Shown here: positions 8,092 to 16,707 of the stretch, one piece after another
Layout of the letters: each line of letters starts with the position of its first letter
Numbering within the stretch: position 1 is the stretch's first letter
Position numbers and translations under genes: made by a program
Assembly: GCF_001602375.1 (NCBI RefSeq)
Contig: NZ_BCNY01000015.1
Coordinates: forward strand, 248,001-312,000
Source: Methanoculleus horonobensis
GTDB taxonomy: Archaea > Halobacteriota > Methanomicrobia > Methanomicrobiales > Methanoculleaceae
Length of the DNA: 64,000 bases
Direction: 5' to 3'
Notes under the pieces: model-generated
What the model saw: the letters and a program-made list of their open reading frames with translations, nothing else
The model's database searches: none
Told to the model about the DNA's origin: nothing

Positions 8092-9525
8092 ATGCCGAGT
8101 ATAGATATGAGCACTTCGATGGGTGTGCGGATGAACTATCGGGGGTTGCGGCCTCTCCGGCTTGAAAATTCTGTGACGGCGAGGGCACTCCGGATCCTCC
8201 CCGCATACTCTGCATACATAAAGACCTACACCCTCCTCCGGGAGTCCCGGAGATGGAGCCGGGAAGAACACGCGGCCCACCAGGCCCGGGCGCTCTCGCG
8301 CCTGCTCGACCACGCCTACGAGAACGTTCCCTATTACCGCCGGGTCTTTCAGGAGCGCGGTCTCGTCCCGGAGGACATCCAAAGCCCGGATGATCTCGGA
8401 CTCCTCCCGTTCCTGACCCGTGAAGACCTCCAGACCAACCTCCCCGACTTAAAAGCCCGGAACTACCCCGACTCTGCGTTCGAGTACGTCACTACCGGCG
8501 GCTCCACCGGGATCCCGGTCGGCTTCTACTACGAGAAAGGCGTCTCCCGCGCCCGGGAATGGGCGTTCATGAAGACCCAGTGGGACCGCGTCGGCTACCG
8601 GTTCACCGACCGCTGCGTCGTCCTCCGGGGCTACACCATCGAGTCCGCCCGAGACGGTGTCTACTGGAAGAAGACCCTCTGCGGCCGGTGGCTGCTGATG
8701 TCCTCCCACCACATGACCGAGGAGACGCTGCCCGCCTACATCGACCGGATCAAGAGGTTCAAACCCCGGTTCATCCAGGCGTACCCCTCGGTGGCGACGA
8801 TACTCGCCCGCTACATGCGGGAGCACGGCATCGAGCCGTTCCCGACCGTCAAAGCCATCCTCTGCGGGTCGGAGAACCTCTACCCCTGGCAGCGCGACCT
8901 GCTTACCGAGGTCTTCGGCTGCCGCGTCTTCTCCTGGTACGGCAACTCCGAGCAGACAGTGCTTGCCGGCGAGTGCGAGGAGAGCACCCACTACCACATC
9001 TTCCCCGAATACGGGATCGTCGAACTGATCGGGCGGAACGGACAGCCCGTCCAGGACCCGGGAGCCATGGGGGAGGTGGTCACGACCAGCCTCATAAACC
9101 CCATCTGCCCCCTCATCCGCTACCGCACCATGGACGTCGCGGTTCGCGGGACGGACTCCTGCACCTGCGACCGTGCCTACCCGCTCCTCGAGCGGGTCGA
9201 GGGGAGGCTCCAGGAGTTCATCGTGACGAAGAACCGCCGGTTCATATCGATGACCGCGGTGAACATGCACTCCGACATCTTCGACAACGTTGCACAGTTC
9301 CAGTTCCACCAGGAGAAGGAAGGCGAGGCCCTGCTTCGAATCGTGAAAAAAACCGGATACGGCGACCGCGACACGGAACGCATTCTCCGGGAGCTCGACA
9401 GAAAATTCGACGGCGACGTGGATGTGACCATCCGCTTCGTCGATGAGATTCCCCGCACCCAGCGCGGTAAATACCAGTTCTTGACACAGGAACTCCCGCT
9501 GGATCAGTGGGGCATTTCGGTGTGA
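8092..9525 (+). CDS. CapK/PaaK-like adenylate-forming enzyme, copy 3
   Basis: A 477-residue paralogue of the 2270 and 3672 genes, with TTGGSTGIPVGFYYEK, SWYGNSEQTVLAGECEE, YRTMDVAV and CTCDRAYP. About 8400-8775 differs from copy 1 (about 2540-2915) by only a few bases, silent sites included, whereas the C-terminal 130 residues (FISMTAVNMHSDIFDNVAQF onward) have diverged. Possible starts are ATG 8092, 8107 and 8128; the last gives an N-terminus of similar length to copy 1. The stop is 5 nt before the CapA-like gene, so the two are probably co-transcribed and act in the same envelope pathway. Confidence 0.8.
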   Translation: MPSIDMSTSMGVRMNYRGLRPLRLENSVTARALRILPAYSAYIKTYTLLRESRRWSREEHAAHQARALSRLLDHAYENVPYYRRVFQERGLVPEDIQSPDDLGLLPFLTREDLQTNLPDLKARNYPDSAFEYVTTGGSTGIPVGFYYEKGVSRAREWAFMKTQWDRVGYRFTDRCVVLRGYTIESARDGVYWKKTLCGRWLLMSSHHMTEETLPAYIDRIKRFKPRFIQAYPSVATILARYMREHGIEPFPTVKAILCGSENLYPWQRDLLTEVFGCRVFSWYGNSEQTVLAGECEESTHYHIFPEYGIVELIGRNGQPVQDPGAMGEVVTTSLINPICPLIRYRTMDVAVRGTDSCTCDRAYPLLERVEGRLQEFIVTKNRRFISMTAVNMHSDIFDNVAQFQFHQEKEGEALLRIVKKTGYGDRDTERILRELDRKFDGDVDVTIRFVDEIPRTQRGKYQFLTQELPLDQWGISV

Positions 9526-9530
9526 GAACC

Positions 9531-10640
9531 ATGCAAAAACTCAGGCTAATTGCAGTAGGAGACATATGGGTTCGGACGGCGAACCATCGATACCCGTTCG
9601 GGGAGGTCGGCCATCTTCTCGAGGGCAAGGACGTCCTCTTCGGGAACCTGGAGACCACCCTCTCGGATACGGGCGAGCCGGCAGAGAAGCACCACGTGAT
9701 CTTCACATGTCCGGATGCGGCCCGGTACCTGAAGGAGGCGGGGTTCGACGTCATGAGCGTTGCAAACAACCACTCCGGCGACCTCGGGCCCCAGGGGTTC
9801 AAGAACACCCTGAGCGCACTCGAACGACGGGGGATTCTCGCCGTCGGCGGATCGGCGACCGAAGACCGGCAGGGGCCGGTCATCCTCGAGAGGAACGGCG
9901 TCTCGATCGGGTTTGCGGGCTATACGATCGGCAAACTCGCCATCTCGCGCGAGGTCTCGGTCAACCGGCTGGTCGAGGAGGATGTCCTCAAGGATATCGC
10001 CTCCCTCAAAGGCCGGTGCGACCATATCGCCGTCTCGCTGCACTGGGGAACGGAGATGGCCTACTACCCGTCTCCCGAGCAGATCGACCTCGCGCACCGG
10101 TTCATCGATGCAGGGGCCACCCTGATCCTCGGGCACCACCCCCATACCATGCAGGCGATCGAACGCTACCACGGCGGGCTCATCGCCTACTCGCTCGGCA
10201 TGTTCCAGTTCGAGCCGCGCTGGCCCCACAACATCTCGCGGGAGGCGATCATGCTCTCGGTCGACCTGCAGAAGAACGGCGTCGTCGGGGCGCATGAGAC
10301 GGTGCCGCTCATCATCGACGACGATTACATACCCCGTCCGGCGGAAGGGGCGATGGCCGAGGAGATCCAGAACTTCCTATCCGAGATCTCGCGGCCGGTC
10401 GCCGAGGGGAGGCTCACCAGGAGCAGGTGGTTTGAGGAGATCGCGCCGGTCTACATGAAGATGAACCTCGAGAGTTACCGCTACCGGATACGCCGCAAAG
10501 GCCTCTTCCCGCTCCTGGAGATGGGGGCCTGGTTCTTCACGCCGTTCTGCCTGAAATGCTGCGCCGGCCTCGTCCGGCGGTTATTTCGCCCGGAACTTGC
10601 GCGCAGGAGGCGCGCCCCGGGACAGAACGCCGGGAACTGA
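9531..10640 (+). CDS. CapA-like metallophosphatase-fold protein (poly-glutamate/capsule type)
   Basis: About 369 residues with all landmarks of the CapA family: VGDIWVRT at the N-terminus, FGNLETTLSD, VANNHSGDLGPQGF near residue 78, VSLHWGTEMAYYP and LGHHPHTMQAIE. The C-terminus is basic and hydrophobic (LEMGAWFFTPFCLKCCAGLV) and could associate with the membrane. In Bacillus, CapA takes part in making or exporting poly-gamma-glutamate; elsewhere the family accompanies diverse surface polymers. I chose the ATG at 9531, five bases after the CapK copy 3 stop; a GTG at 9507 is possible. No CapB or CapC ligase is in the window, so a true poly-glutamate pathway is not shown. Confidence 0.82.
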   Translation: MQKLRLIAVGDIWVRTANHRYPFGEVGHLLEGKDVLFGNLETTLSDTGEPAEKHHVIFTCPDAARYLKEAGFDVMSVANNHSGDLGPQGFKNTLSALERRGILAVGGSATEDRQGPVILERNGVSIGFAGYTIGKLAISREVSVNRLVEEDVLKDIASLKGRCDHIAVSLHWGTEMAYYPSPEQIDLAHRFIDAGATLILGHHPHTMQAIERYHGGLIAYSLGMFQFEPRWPHNISREAIMLSVDLQKNGVVGAHETVPLIIDDDYIPRPAEGAMAEEIQNFLSEISRPVAEGRLTRSRWFEEIAPVYMKMNLESYRYRIRRKGLFPLLEMGAWFFTPFCLKCCAGLVRRLFRPELARRRRAPGQNAGN

Positions 10641-10668
10641 GCGAAGGTGAATACGGGGGCGCAGAGGA

Positions 10669-10685
10669 GTCCGGTTTAACCGGAC
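10669..10685. terminator. Perfect palindrome downstream of the CapA-like gene
   Basis: GTCCGGTTTAACCGGAC is a perfect 17-bp palindrome 29 nt after the CapA-like stop, followed at about 10697 by GGCCTTTTCTTC. It may end the CapK-CapA transcript. A protein-binding operator for the oxidoreductase operon downstream is the alternative. Confidence 0.35.
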
Positions 10686-10791
10686 ACCGCCCCGGGCCTT
10701 TTCTTCACCGCATCCCTCATTGCAGCCGGCCGTTTCCGGGGAAGACCATCGGGCGCCCGGCGCCCGGATCGCAAAACCCTCATTACAATTG

Positions 10792-11706
10792 ATGACAGAT
10801 ATAAACGCGAGGAGTGTAACCAATTTGTCAGCGATTCCAAAGGAAGAGTATCTCTATAAGTGCACGTCCGCCTGCGCGGGGTGCAGCTCTTCCCTATGTC
10901 TGCGTTACGTGCTCAAAGCCGCCGGATCCGACTCCGTCCTGGTCGTACCCGCCTGCTGCACCAGCGTCATCCAGGGGATCTACCCCGGCACCGCGATGAA
11001 CGTCCCCGTCTACAACGTGGCGTTTGCTGCAGCTGCGGCCTGCGCATCCGGCATGAGCGAGGCGTTTGCGGCAATGGGGAGAGAGACCAACGTCATCGTC
11101 TACGCGGGCGACGGTGGAACGGTCGATATCGGGATTCAGGCCCTCTCCGGAGCTTTCGAGCGCGGCACCAATTTCCTGTACATCTGCTACGACAACGAGG
11201 CATACGGCAACACCGGCATGCAGCGGTCGGGTTCGACACCGCTCGGGGCGCGCACCACCACGACTCCCGGCGGCAAGCCCACGACCAAGAAAGACCTCGA
11301 CAGGATCGTCGAGGCGCACAACCCGCCCTACATGGCGACCGCCTGCAGCGCCTACCCCCTCGATCTCTACAAGAAGGTCGAGAAGGCGCTCTCGATCGAG
11401 GGGCCCAAGTTCATCCACATCCTCGCACCGTGCCCGCCGGGGTGGCGCTACCCCACGGAGAAGACGGTCGAGATGGGGAAACTCGCCGTGAAGACCGGGA
11501 CATGGATCCTCTACGAGCGCGAGTTCGGGAAACTCTCGATCAGCGGCCCGTCGAAGGCTGCCATGAAGCGGCCCGCCCTGCTTGAGGACTACATCAAGGG
11601 CCAGGGCCGGTTCAAGAACGTGAGCCCCGAGACCCTCGATCTGATGCGCCAGCAGGTGCAGCAGAACATCCAGCGGCTCGCCCGCGAGGAGGCAGGCGTA
11701 TGCTGA
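10792..11706 (+). CDS. porB: 2-oxoacid (pyruvate) ferredoxin oxidoreductase, beta subunit
   Basis: About 304 residues. The thiamine diphosphate site is clear: VIVYAGDGGTVDIGIQALSG and DNEAYGNTGMQRSGSTP. The N-terminal cysteines YKCTSACAGCSSSLC, with CC in VPACCTS, resemble the 4Fe-4S ligands of PorB-type beta subunits. With the next three genes it forms a complete four-subunit enzyme that, in methanogens, makes pyruvate from acetyl-CoA, CO2 and reduced ferredoxin. Pyruvate is the likeliest substrate, but 2-ketoisovalerate enzymes look alike. The ATG at 10792 has no ribosome binding site, whereas the TTG at 10825 follows GAGGAG by about ten bases. The TATA-like AGATATAAAC at 10797-10806 would put transcription start near 10826, so the later start is attractive. 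It overlaps the next gene by 7 nt. Confidence 0.82.
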   Translation: MTDINARSVTNLSAIPKEEYLYKCTSACAGCSSSLCLRYVLKAAGSDSVLVVPACCTSVIQGIYPGTAMNVPVYNVAFAAAAACASGMSEAFAAMGRETNVIVYAGDGGTVDIGIQALSGAFERGTNFLYICYDNEAYGNTGMQRSGSTPLGARTTTTPGGKPTTKKDLDRIVEAHNPPYMATACSAYPLDLYKKVEKALSIEGPKFIHILAPCPPGWRYPTEKTVEMGKLAVKTGTWILYEREFGKLSISGPSKAAMKRPALLEDYIKGQGRFKNVSPETLDLMRQQVQQNIQRLAREEAGVC

Positions 11707-12812
11707 CGATCGCGACCGGCAACAGGGCGGTGGCCGACGCGGTGAAGGCCGCGAAACCCGGCGTCATCGCCGCATACCCGATCACCCCCCAGACCGAGAT
11801 CGTTGAGCAGATCGCCGAGTACGTTACCGCCGGCGACCTTTCAAGCCGCTACATCCCGGTGGAGAGCGAGCACTCGGCGATGGCGGCCTGCATCGGGGCG
11901 AGCGTCGGGGGCGTTCGGACGTTCACGGCGACGAGTTCCCACGGCCTCCTCTACATGCACGAGATGGTTCACTGGGCCGCGGGCGCGCGTCTCCCCATTG
12001 TGATGGCGAACGTCAACCGCGCCCTCGGGCCCGGGTGGAACACCTGGGCGGAGCATACCGACGCCTTCTCCCAGCGCGACACGGGCTGGCTCCAGGTCTT
12101 CGTCGGCACCGTCCAGGAGGCCTACGACGCCACCCTGATGGCGTTCAAGATCGCCGAGGACGAGAGGGTTCTTCTCCCGGTGATGGTCAACCTGGACGGG
12201 TTCACGCTCAGCCACATCACGCAGTCGCTCGATACGGTGGAGATCGGCGACTTCCTGCCGCCCTTCCATCTCCCGCACGCCATCGACACGGCAAACCCCC
12301 TCGGCTACGGCCCCATGACCGGCCCGGCCGACCACTTCCGGTTCCGGTGGGACATTGAGCGGTCGATGCGCGACTCCCGGGGCGTTATCACGGAGGTCGA
12401 GCACGAGTTTGCTGAGCGGTTCGGCCGCTCTTACGGCCCCACCGAGGACTACCGGTGCGAGGATGCCGACGTCGTCGTCGTCGCGATGGGAACCCTCGGC
12501 AAAGAGGCGGAGGTGGCGATCGACCGTCTCCGCGACGAGGGGATCAAAGCAGGATCCATGCGCCTGCGCTGGTTCCGCCCCTTCCCCGACCTCGATCTTG
12601 CCGGGCGGGAGGTCGTCGTCATCGACCGCGACTACTCCTTCGGCTTCGGCGGCGTGGTGGCGCACTCGATCAAATCGAAGACCGGCATCCAGCCCTACAG
12701 CGTCATCGCCGGCCTCGGCGGCCAGGAAGTCACCTACAACGATATCGCAGACTTTGTTCGGAACCGGCATCCCGGCGAGGAGATGTGGTTCGGGGTGAAC
12801 GACCATGTATGA
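11700..12812 (+). CDS. porA: 2-oxoacid (pyruvate) ferredoxin oxidoreductase, alpha subunit
   Basis: A 370-residue alpha subunit. Near residue 15-40 it has KPGVIAAYPITPQTEIVEQI, followed by VESEHSAMAACIGASVGGVR, with the active-site region FTATSSHGLLYMHEMVHWAA, all typical of PorA. The C-terminal half has the transketolase-like YSFGFGGVVAHSI segment. It supplies the domains that bind and orient the 2-oxoacid opposite the thiamine cofactor of the beta subunit. It overlaps both neighbours by a few bases, indicating translational coupling. The order beta-alpha-gamma-delta is the reverse of the gamma-delta-alpha-beta order often described for methanogen por operons. Confidence 0.85.
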   Translation: MLTIATGNRAVADAVKAAKPGVIAAYPITPQTEIVEQIAEYVTAGDLSSRYIPVESEHSAMAACIGASVGGVRTFTATSSHGLLYMHEMVHWAAGARLPIVMANVNRALGPGWNTWAEHTDAFSQRDTGWLQVFVGTVQEAYDATLMAFKIAEDERVLLPVMVNLDGFTLSHITQSLDTVEIGDFLPPFHLPHAIDTANPLGYGPMTGPADHFRFRWDIERSMRDSRGVITEVEHEFAERFGRSYGPTEDYRCEDADVVVVAMGTLGKEAEVAIDRLRDEGIKAGSMRLRWFRPFPDLDLAGREVVVIDRDYSFGFGGVVAHSIKSKTGIQPYSVIAGLGGQEVTYNDIADFVRNRHPGEEMWFGVNDHV

Positions 12813-13332
12813 GATCAGGATCCACTCCCGGGGCGGGCAGGGCGGCGTCACCGCCGCGAAACTCCTCGCTCTCGCGGCATTCAGGGACGGCAGGCACGCA
12901 ACCGCCTGCCCGTTCTACGGGGCGGAGCGGCGCGGGGCGCCGGTCGTCTCGTTCGTCAGGATCGACGACGAACCGATCAAGGTATACAGCCAGATCCACG
13001 AGCCGGATCTCGTGATAGTCCTCGATACGAGCATCATGGACGTGGTGGACGTCCTGGACGGCCTCAAGGCCGACGGGACGGTTCTCTTGAACAGCGCCCA
13101 TCAGGTTGCCGGGTACAACGGAACCTGCCGTCACGTCGACCTGACGGGGATCGCGCTCGCGCAGAACCTGGTGGTCGCGGGAAGCCCGATCCTGAACACC
13201 CCGGTGCTCGGGGCGCTCGCGAAGATGGGGATCGTCACCCTCCCCTCGGCGGAGCAGGCGATCCGCGAGATGTTTGCCGACGAACGGAACGTAAAGGCTG
13301 CCAGAGCGGCATACGAGGAGCTGAAGGTATGA
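12805..13332 (+). CDS. porC: 2-oxoacid (pyruvate) ferredoxin oxidoreductase, gamma subunit
   Basis: A 175-residue gamma subunit starting MYEIRIHSRGGQGGVTAAKL, the hallmark glycine-rich start of the CoA-binding gamma domain, followed by CPFYGAERRGAPVVSFVRI and AGSPILNTPVLGALAKMG. Family knowledge assigns CoA handling to this domain. It overlaps the alpha subunit gene by 8 nt and the delta subunit gene by 4 nt (ATGA), so all four subunits are probably made from one message. Confidence 0.85.
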   Translation: MYEIRIHSRGGQGGVTAAKLLALAAFRDGRHATACPFYGAERRGAPVVSFVRIDDEPIKVYSQIHEPDLVIVLDTSIMDVVDVLDGLKADGTVLLNSAHQVAGYNGTCRHVDLTGIALAQNLVVAGSPILNTPVLGALAKMGIVTLPSAEQAIREMFADERNVKAARAAYEELKV

Positions 13333-13574
13333 GAGAGAGACTTGCGCTCAGCAGGCCGAAAGAGGCCGCGTCGGGGAAGACCGGGACGTGGCGGACGTTC
13401 CGGCCCGTCGTAGACAGGGAGACGTGCAACGCCTGCGGGCTCTGTGCCCAGTACTGCCCGGACGGGGTCATCGACGAGGAACTGAACATCGACCTCGACT
13501 ACTGCAAGGGGTGCGGCATCTGCGCGAACGAGTGCCCCAAAGGGGCGATCGCTATGGTGCGGGAGGAGCGCTGA
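13329..13574 (+). CDS. porD: 2-oxoacid (pyruvate) ferredoxin oxidoreductase, delta subunit (ferredoxin-like)
   Basis: An 81-residue ferredoxin-type subunit with two 4Fe-4S motifs, CNACGLCAQYCP and CKGCGICANECP, near residues 34-66. It passes electrons between the thiamine site and external ferredoxin. The ATG overlaps the gamma stop. Its 3' end overlaps the 3' end of the leftward zinc-ribbon gene by 23 bp, an unusually tight tail-to-tail arrangement leaving no room for a terminator between them. Confidence 0.86.
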   Translation: MRERLALSRPKEAASGKTGTWRTFRPVVDRETCNACGLCAQYCPDGVIDEELNIDLDYCKGCGICANECPKGAIAMVREER

Positions 13575-13938
13575 CCTCCTCGTCGATAGGACACCGTGCC
13601 ATATACTCCAGGTTGAACCGGTAGAAGTGGGTGTAATTGCAGTTGCGGCACCGGGTCGTGAACTGGTTGCACCCGATCGCGAGGGCGTGCGGGCCCGTGA
13701 CCCCACAATTTTTGCATCGCCCGTCGTCCTCGAACGTCCAGAGATCGTAACGCCCGATCGGGGTGCAGGTTCCGACCGCCCCGGTGTTCTCGAACCGCGG
13801 AATGAATATCCGGGTCGCTCCGCAGGCTGAGCAGATCACCTGAGCCTGCGCGGAGACCGCTTTTACGATCTGGTCGGCCTCCTCCCCGCAGTGGTAGCAG
13901 CGGGTGCGATTCCGGGTGAAGATGAACCGCTCGCTCAT
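13552..13938 (-). CDS. Zinc-ribbon protein of unknown function
   Basis: A 128-residue protein (start MSERFIFTRNRTRCYHCGEE) with four CxxC knuckles: CYHC, CSAC, CKNC and CRNC, spaced as two zinc ribbons. The C-terminal part HFYRFNLEYMARCPIDEE ends in a short proline/alanine tail. No catalytic motif is visible; such proteins may bind nucleic acid or act as protein adaptors. It is single, with its tail overlapping porD. Upstream on its strand is AGTAGG close to the ATG. Function unknown. Confidence 0.65.
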   Translation of the reverse strand: MSERFIFTRNRTRCYHCGEEADQIVKAVSAQAQVICSACGATRIFIPRFENTGAVGTCTPIGRYDLWTFEDDGRCKNCGVTGPHALAIGCNQFTTRCRNCNYTHFYRFNLEYMARCPIDEEVSAPPAP

Positions 13939-14050
13939 GCATCCTACTTGAGGAGCGCAAGATAAAACCTCCGCTCCGGGGTACGGCCGCCCCCGCTCCG
14001 GGACGGCAGGTCGGTGTCGCGTTCGGGCCGGGTCACGGGGAGAGGGAAAC

Positions 14051-14060
14051 GTTAAATAGC
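14051..14060 (+). promoter_or_regulatory. Promoter element of the Hsp20 gene
   Basis: GTTAAATAGC preceded by GGGAAAC resembles a BRE/TATA pair and lies about 45 nt before the ATG. AGGAGG at 14085-14090 gives a strong ribosome binding site, so the message should have a leader of roughly 20 nt. No inverted repeat of a known heat-shock operator stands out. Confidence 0.45.
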
Positions 14061-14097
14061 ACACCCGTACCTCTGTTGCCGAATAGGAGGTTATGAG

Positions 14098-14400
14098 ATG
14101 GCAGCGTTGAGAGTTGCACCCTATGTCTGCGCTTACTCGGATGAGAACGAAGAGAACTTGCACATCGAGATAGAGCTACCCGGGGTCGATAAGAAGGACA
14201 TCACGTTCAAGATGCAGGAGACCAGTTTTTCCATCGATGCGACCCGCGGTGACGTCCGCTACGTCGGCACCTATGCGATCGGATGCCCGGTCGACACCAG
14301 CGGGGCGAAGGCGACATTCCGAAACGGCCTCCTCGCCGTGGATGTCCCCTACGTGCAGCCGGCCGCGGAGGAGACAAAGGAGATCCCCATCGCGGAGTGA
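14098..14400 (+). CDS. Small heat-shock protein, Hsp20/alpha-crystallin family
   Basis: A 100-residue protein that is essentially a bare alpha-crystallin domain: IEIELPGVDKKDITFKMQE near residue 25 and the A-x-x-x-N-G-L signature ATFRNGLLAVDVPY near residue 77, then an acidic tail (EETKEIPIAE). N-terminal and C-terminal extensions, including the usual I-x-I motif region, are very short, so it may form small oligomers. Expected role: ATP-independent holdase for unfolding proteins. It is transcribed alone from its own promoter. Confidence 0.8.
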   Translation: MAALRVAPYVCAYSDENEENLHIEIELPGVDKKDITFKMQETSFSIDATRGDVRYVGTYAIGCPVDTSGAKATFRNGLLAVDVPYVQPAAEETKEIPIAE

Positions 14401-14527
14401 GGGGCGCACTATTTTTTACCGCCGGTGCTCTCCGCCCCGGTAGCGGGAGAGAGGTGTCTGCACCCCGTGGCCCCTACGTCCGCCGGGAGGAGTCACCTTT
14501 ATTAGCCTGCATCCGCACGTCAGGGAT

Positions 14528-16693
14528 ATGAACCCGGCACGCGGATACGACCCGGAAGCACCGGAAGCATCGGTGCGGGAACGATCACCACCGAACCGGC
14601 TGGCGAGCGAACAGAGTCCGTACCTGCTCCAGCACGCCCATAACCCCGTTGACTGGTACCCCTGGGGCGAGGAGGCCTTTCTTCGGGCGCGGGAGGAGGG
14701 GAGACCGATATTCCTCTCCATCGGCTACTCGGCCTGCCACTGGTGCCACGTCATGGAGGAGGAGTCGTTTGCCGACCCGCAGGTCGCGAAACTCTTAAAC
14801 GATGTCTTCGTCTGCATCAAGGTGGATCGCGAGGAGCGGCCGGATATCGACCAGGTCTACATGGCGGCCGCCCACGCCCTGACCGGGACAGGAGGATGGC
14901 CGCTCACCATCTTCATGACCGCCGATAAAAAACCCTTCTTTGCCGCGAGTTACATCCCGAAAGAGAGCCGCTACGGGATGACCGGCCTTTTAGACCTCGT
15001 CCCCCGGATCAGCAAGGTCTGGCAGACCCAGCGGCAGGAGCTCGAGAACGCCGGCGACCAGGTGCTGGAGGCGCTGCAGAGCGCGGCGAAGACCCCGCCC
15101 AAGGAGGGCGAACTCGGCGAGGCGGCCCTCGACGATGCCTATAACACCTTCTTCCGGGTCTTCGACGGGGAGAACGGGGGGTTCGGGGACGCGCCCAAGT
15201 TCCCTACCCCGCACAACCTCATCTTCCTGCTCCGGTACGGGAACCGGACCGGGAAGGAGCCGGCATACACGATGGTCGAGAAGACGCTGCACGCCATGCG
15301 CCGGGGCGGGATCTTCGACCAGGTCGGCTATGGGTTCCATCGTTACTCGACGGACGCGGAGTGGTTCGTTCCGCACTTCGAGAAGATGCTCTACGACCAG
15401 GCGCTCCTCGTCATGGCGTATACGGAGGCTTACCTCGCGACGGGGAGGGAAGAGTTCGCGAGAACCGCACGGGAGACGATCGCCTACGTCCTGCGCGACA
15501 TGACCGATCCGGATGGAGGCTTCTACTCGGCGGAGGATGCCGACAGCGAGGGCGAGGAGGGGAAGTTCTACCTCTGGACGAAGGATGAGATCCTCGGCGT
15601 CCTCGGGGAAGAGGACGGCGAACGGTTCTCCCGGATCTTCAACGTCATGGAGCCCGGGAACTACCGGGAGCAGCCCGGCGGGAGGAGAACCGGCAAAAAC
15701 ATCCTTCGCCTGCGCCGGCCCCTCGCATCCTGGGCGCACGAGTTCGCAACCTCGGAGGAGGATCTGGCGTGGTTCGTGGAGGAGGGCCGGCAGAAACTCC
15801 TTGCGGCCCGCGACCGGCGTGTCCGCCCGGGCAAGGACGACAAGATCCTCACCGACTGGAACGGCCTCATGATCGCCGCCCTCGCGAAAGCCGCCCGGGC
15901 CTTCGACGAACCGGACTACCTGGCGGCAGCGGAGAGAGCGGCCGCGTTCGTCCTCACGCATCTTCGCCGGCAGGACGGACGGCTCCTCCATCGCTATCGG
16001 GGCGGCGAGGCCGCCCTCGCGGCAACCCTCGACGACTACGCGTTCATGCTGTGGGCGCTCATCGAGGTCTACGAGGCGTCGTTCGCCCCCCGCCACCTCA
16101 AGACCGCCGTCGACCTCTCCCGGGATCTCATCGCCCGCTACTGGGACTGCAACGAAGGAGGGTTCTTCTTCGTGCCGGACGATGCGGACGTCCCCGTCCG
16201 CCAGAAACCGGTCTACGACGGGGCGATCCCTTCCGGAAACAGCGCCGCCATGTACGCCCTCTTCATCCTCGGCCGGATGACGGCGAACCTCGAACTCGAG
16301 GAGACGGCGGAGCGCATACGCCGCGTCTTTGCCGGAACCGTCAGCGAGTCTCCCACCGCCTGCTCCCACTTCCTGACCGGCCTCGAGTTCATGCTGGGGC
16401 CGAACTTCGAGGTGATCATATCCGGCGTTCCGGGGGCGGAGGATACGAAAGCGCTGATCGACGCCATCCGTTCGCACTACGCACCCGACGCCATCGTCAT
16501 CTTCCGCCCTTCCAACGAAGAGGAACCGGAGATCGTGAGAGTTGCCGGGTTTACCCGGGATGTCGTGACGATCGAGGAGAAGGCGACGGCATACGTCTGC
16601 ACCAACTACGCCTGCGACATCCCGACGACCGATCCCGGCGAGATGGTGCAGCTCGTGAGAACGACGGGACGGTCGCCGGAACCGATCGTCTGA
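14528..16693 (+). CDS. YyaL/spermatogenesis-associated protein 20 family, thioredoxin domain plus six-hairpin domain
   Basis: A 721-residue protein. The N-terminal DUF255 thioredoxin-like domain begins [20 protein letters not shown] and carries the [14 protein letters not shown] redox-type motif near residue 75, followed by [15 protein letters not shown]. The rest ([32 protein letters not shown]) is the alpha/alpha-barrel part seen in sugar-modifying enzymes. The family is widespread, but the biochemical role is not established. Length fits the family. A ribosome binding site is not obvious before the ATG at 14528 (CAGGGAT precedes). Downstream OsmC starts 14 nt later, so a joint redox/stress transcript is likely. 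Confidence 0.85.
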   Translation: MNPARGYDPEAPEASVRERSPPNRLASEQSPYLLQHAHNPVDWYPWGEEAFLRAREEGRPIFLSIGYSACHWCHVMEEESFADPQVAKLLNDVFVCIKVDREERPDIDQVYMAAAHALTGTGGWPLTIFMTADKKPFFAASYIPKESRYGMTGLLDLVPRISKVWQTQRQELENAGDQVLEALQSAAKTPPKEGELGEAALDDAYNTFFRVFDGENGGFGDAPKFPTPHNLIFLLRYGNRTGKEPAYTMVEKTLHAMRRGGIFDQVGYGFHRYSTDAEWFVPHFEKMLYDQALLVMAYTEAYLATGREEFARTARETIAYVLRDMTDPDGGFYSAEDADSEGEEGKFYLWTKDEILGVLGEEDGERFSRIFNVMEPGNYREQPGGRRTGKNILRLRRPLASWAHEFATSEEDLAWFVEEGRQKLLAARDRRVRPGKDDKILTDWNGLMIAALAKAARAFDEPDYLAAAERAAAFVLTHLRRQDGRLLHRYRGGEAALAATLDDYAFMLWALIEVYEASFAPRHLKTAVDLSRDLIARYWDCNEGGFFFVPDDADVPVRQKPVYDGAIPSGNSAAMYALFILGRMTANLELEETAERIRRVFAGTVSESPTACSHFLTGLEFMLGPNFEVIISGVPGAEDTKALIDAIRSHYAPDAIVIFRPSNEEEPEIVRVAGFTRDVVTIEEKATAYVCTNYACDIPTTDPGEMVQLVRTTGRSPEPIV

Positions 16694-16707
16694 TGCAGGG
16701 GGAGACC

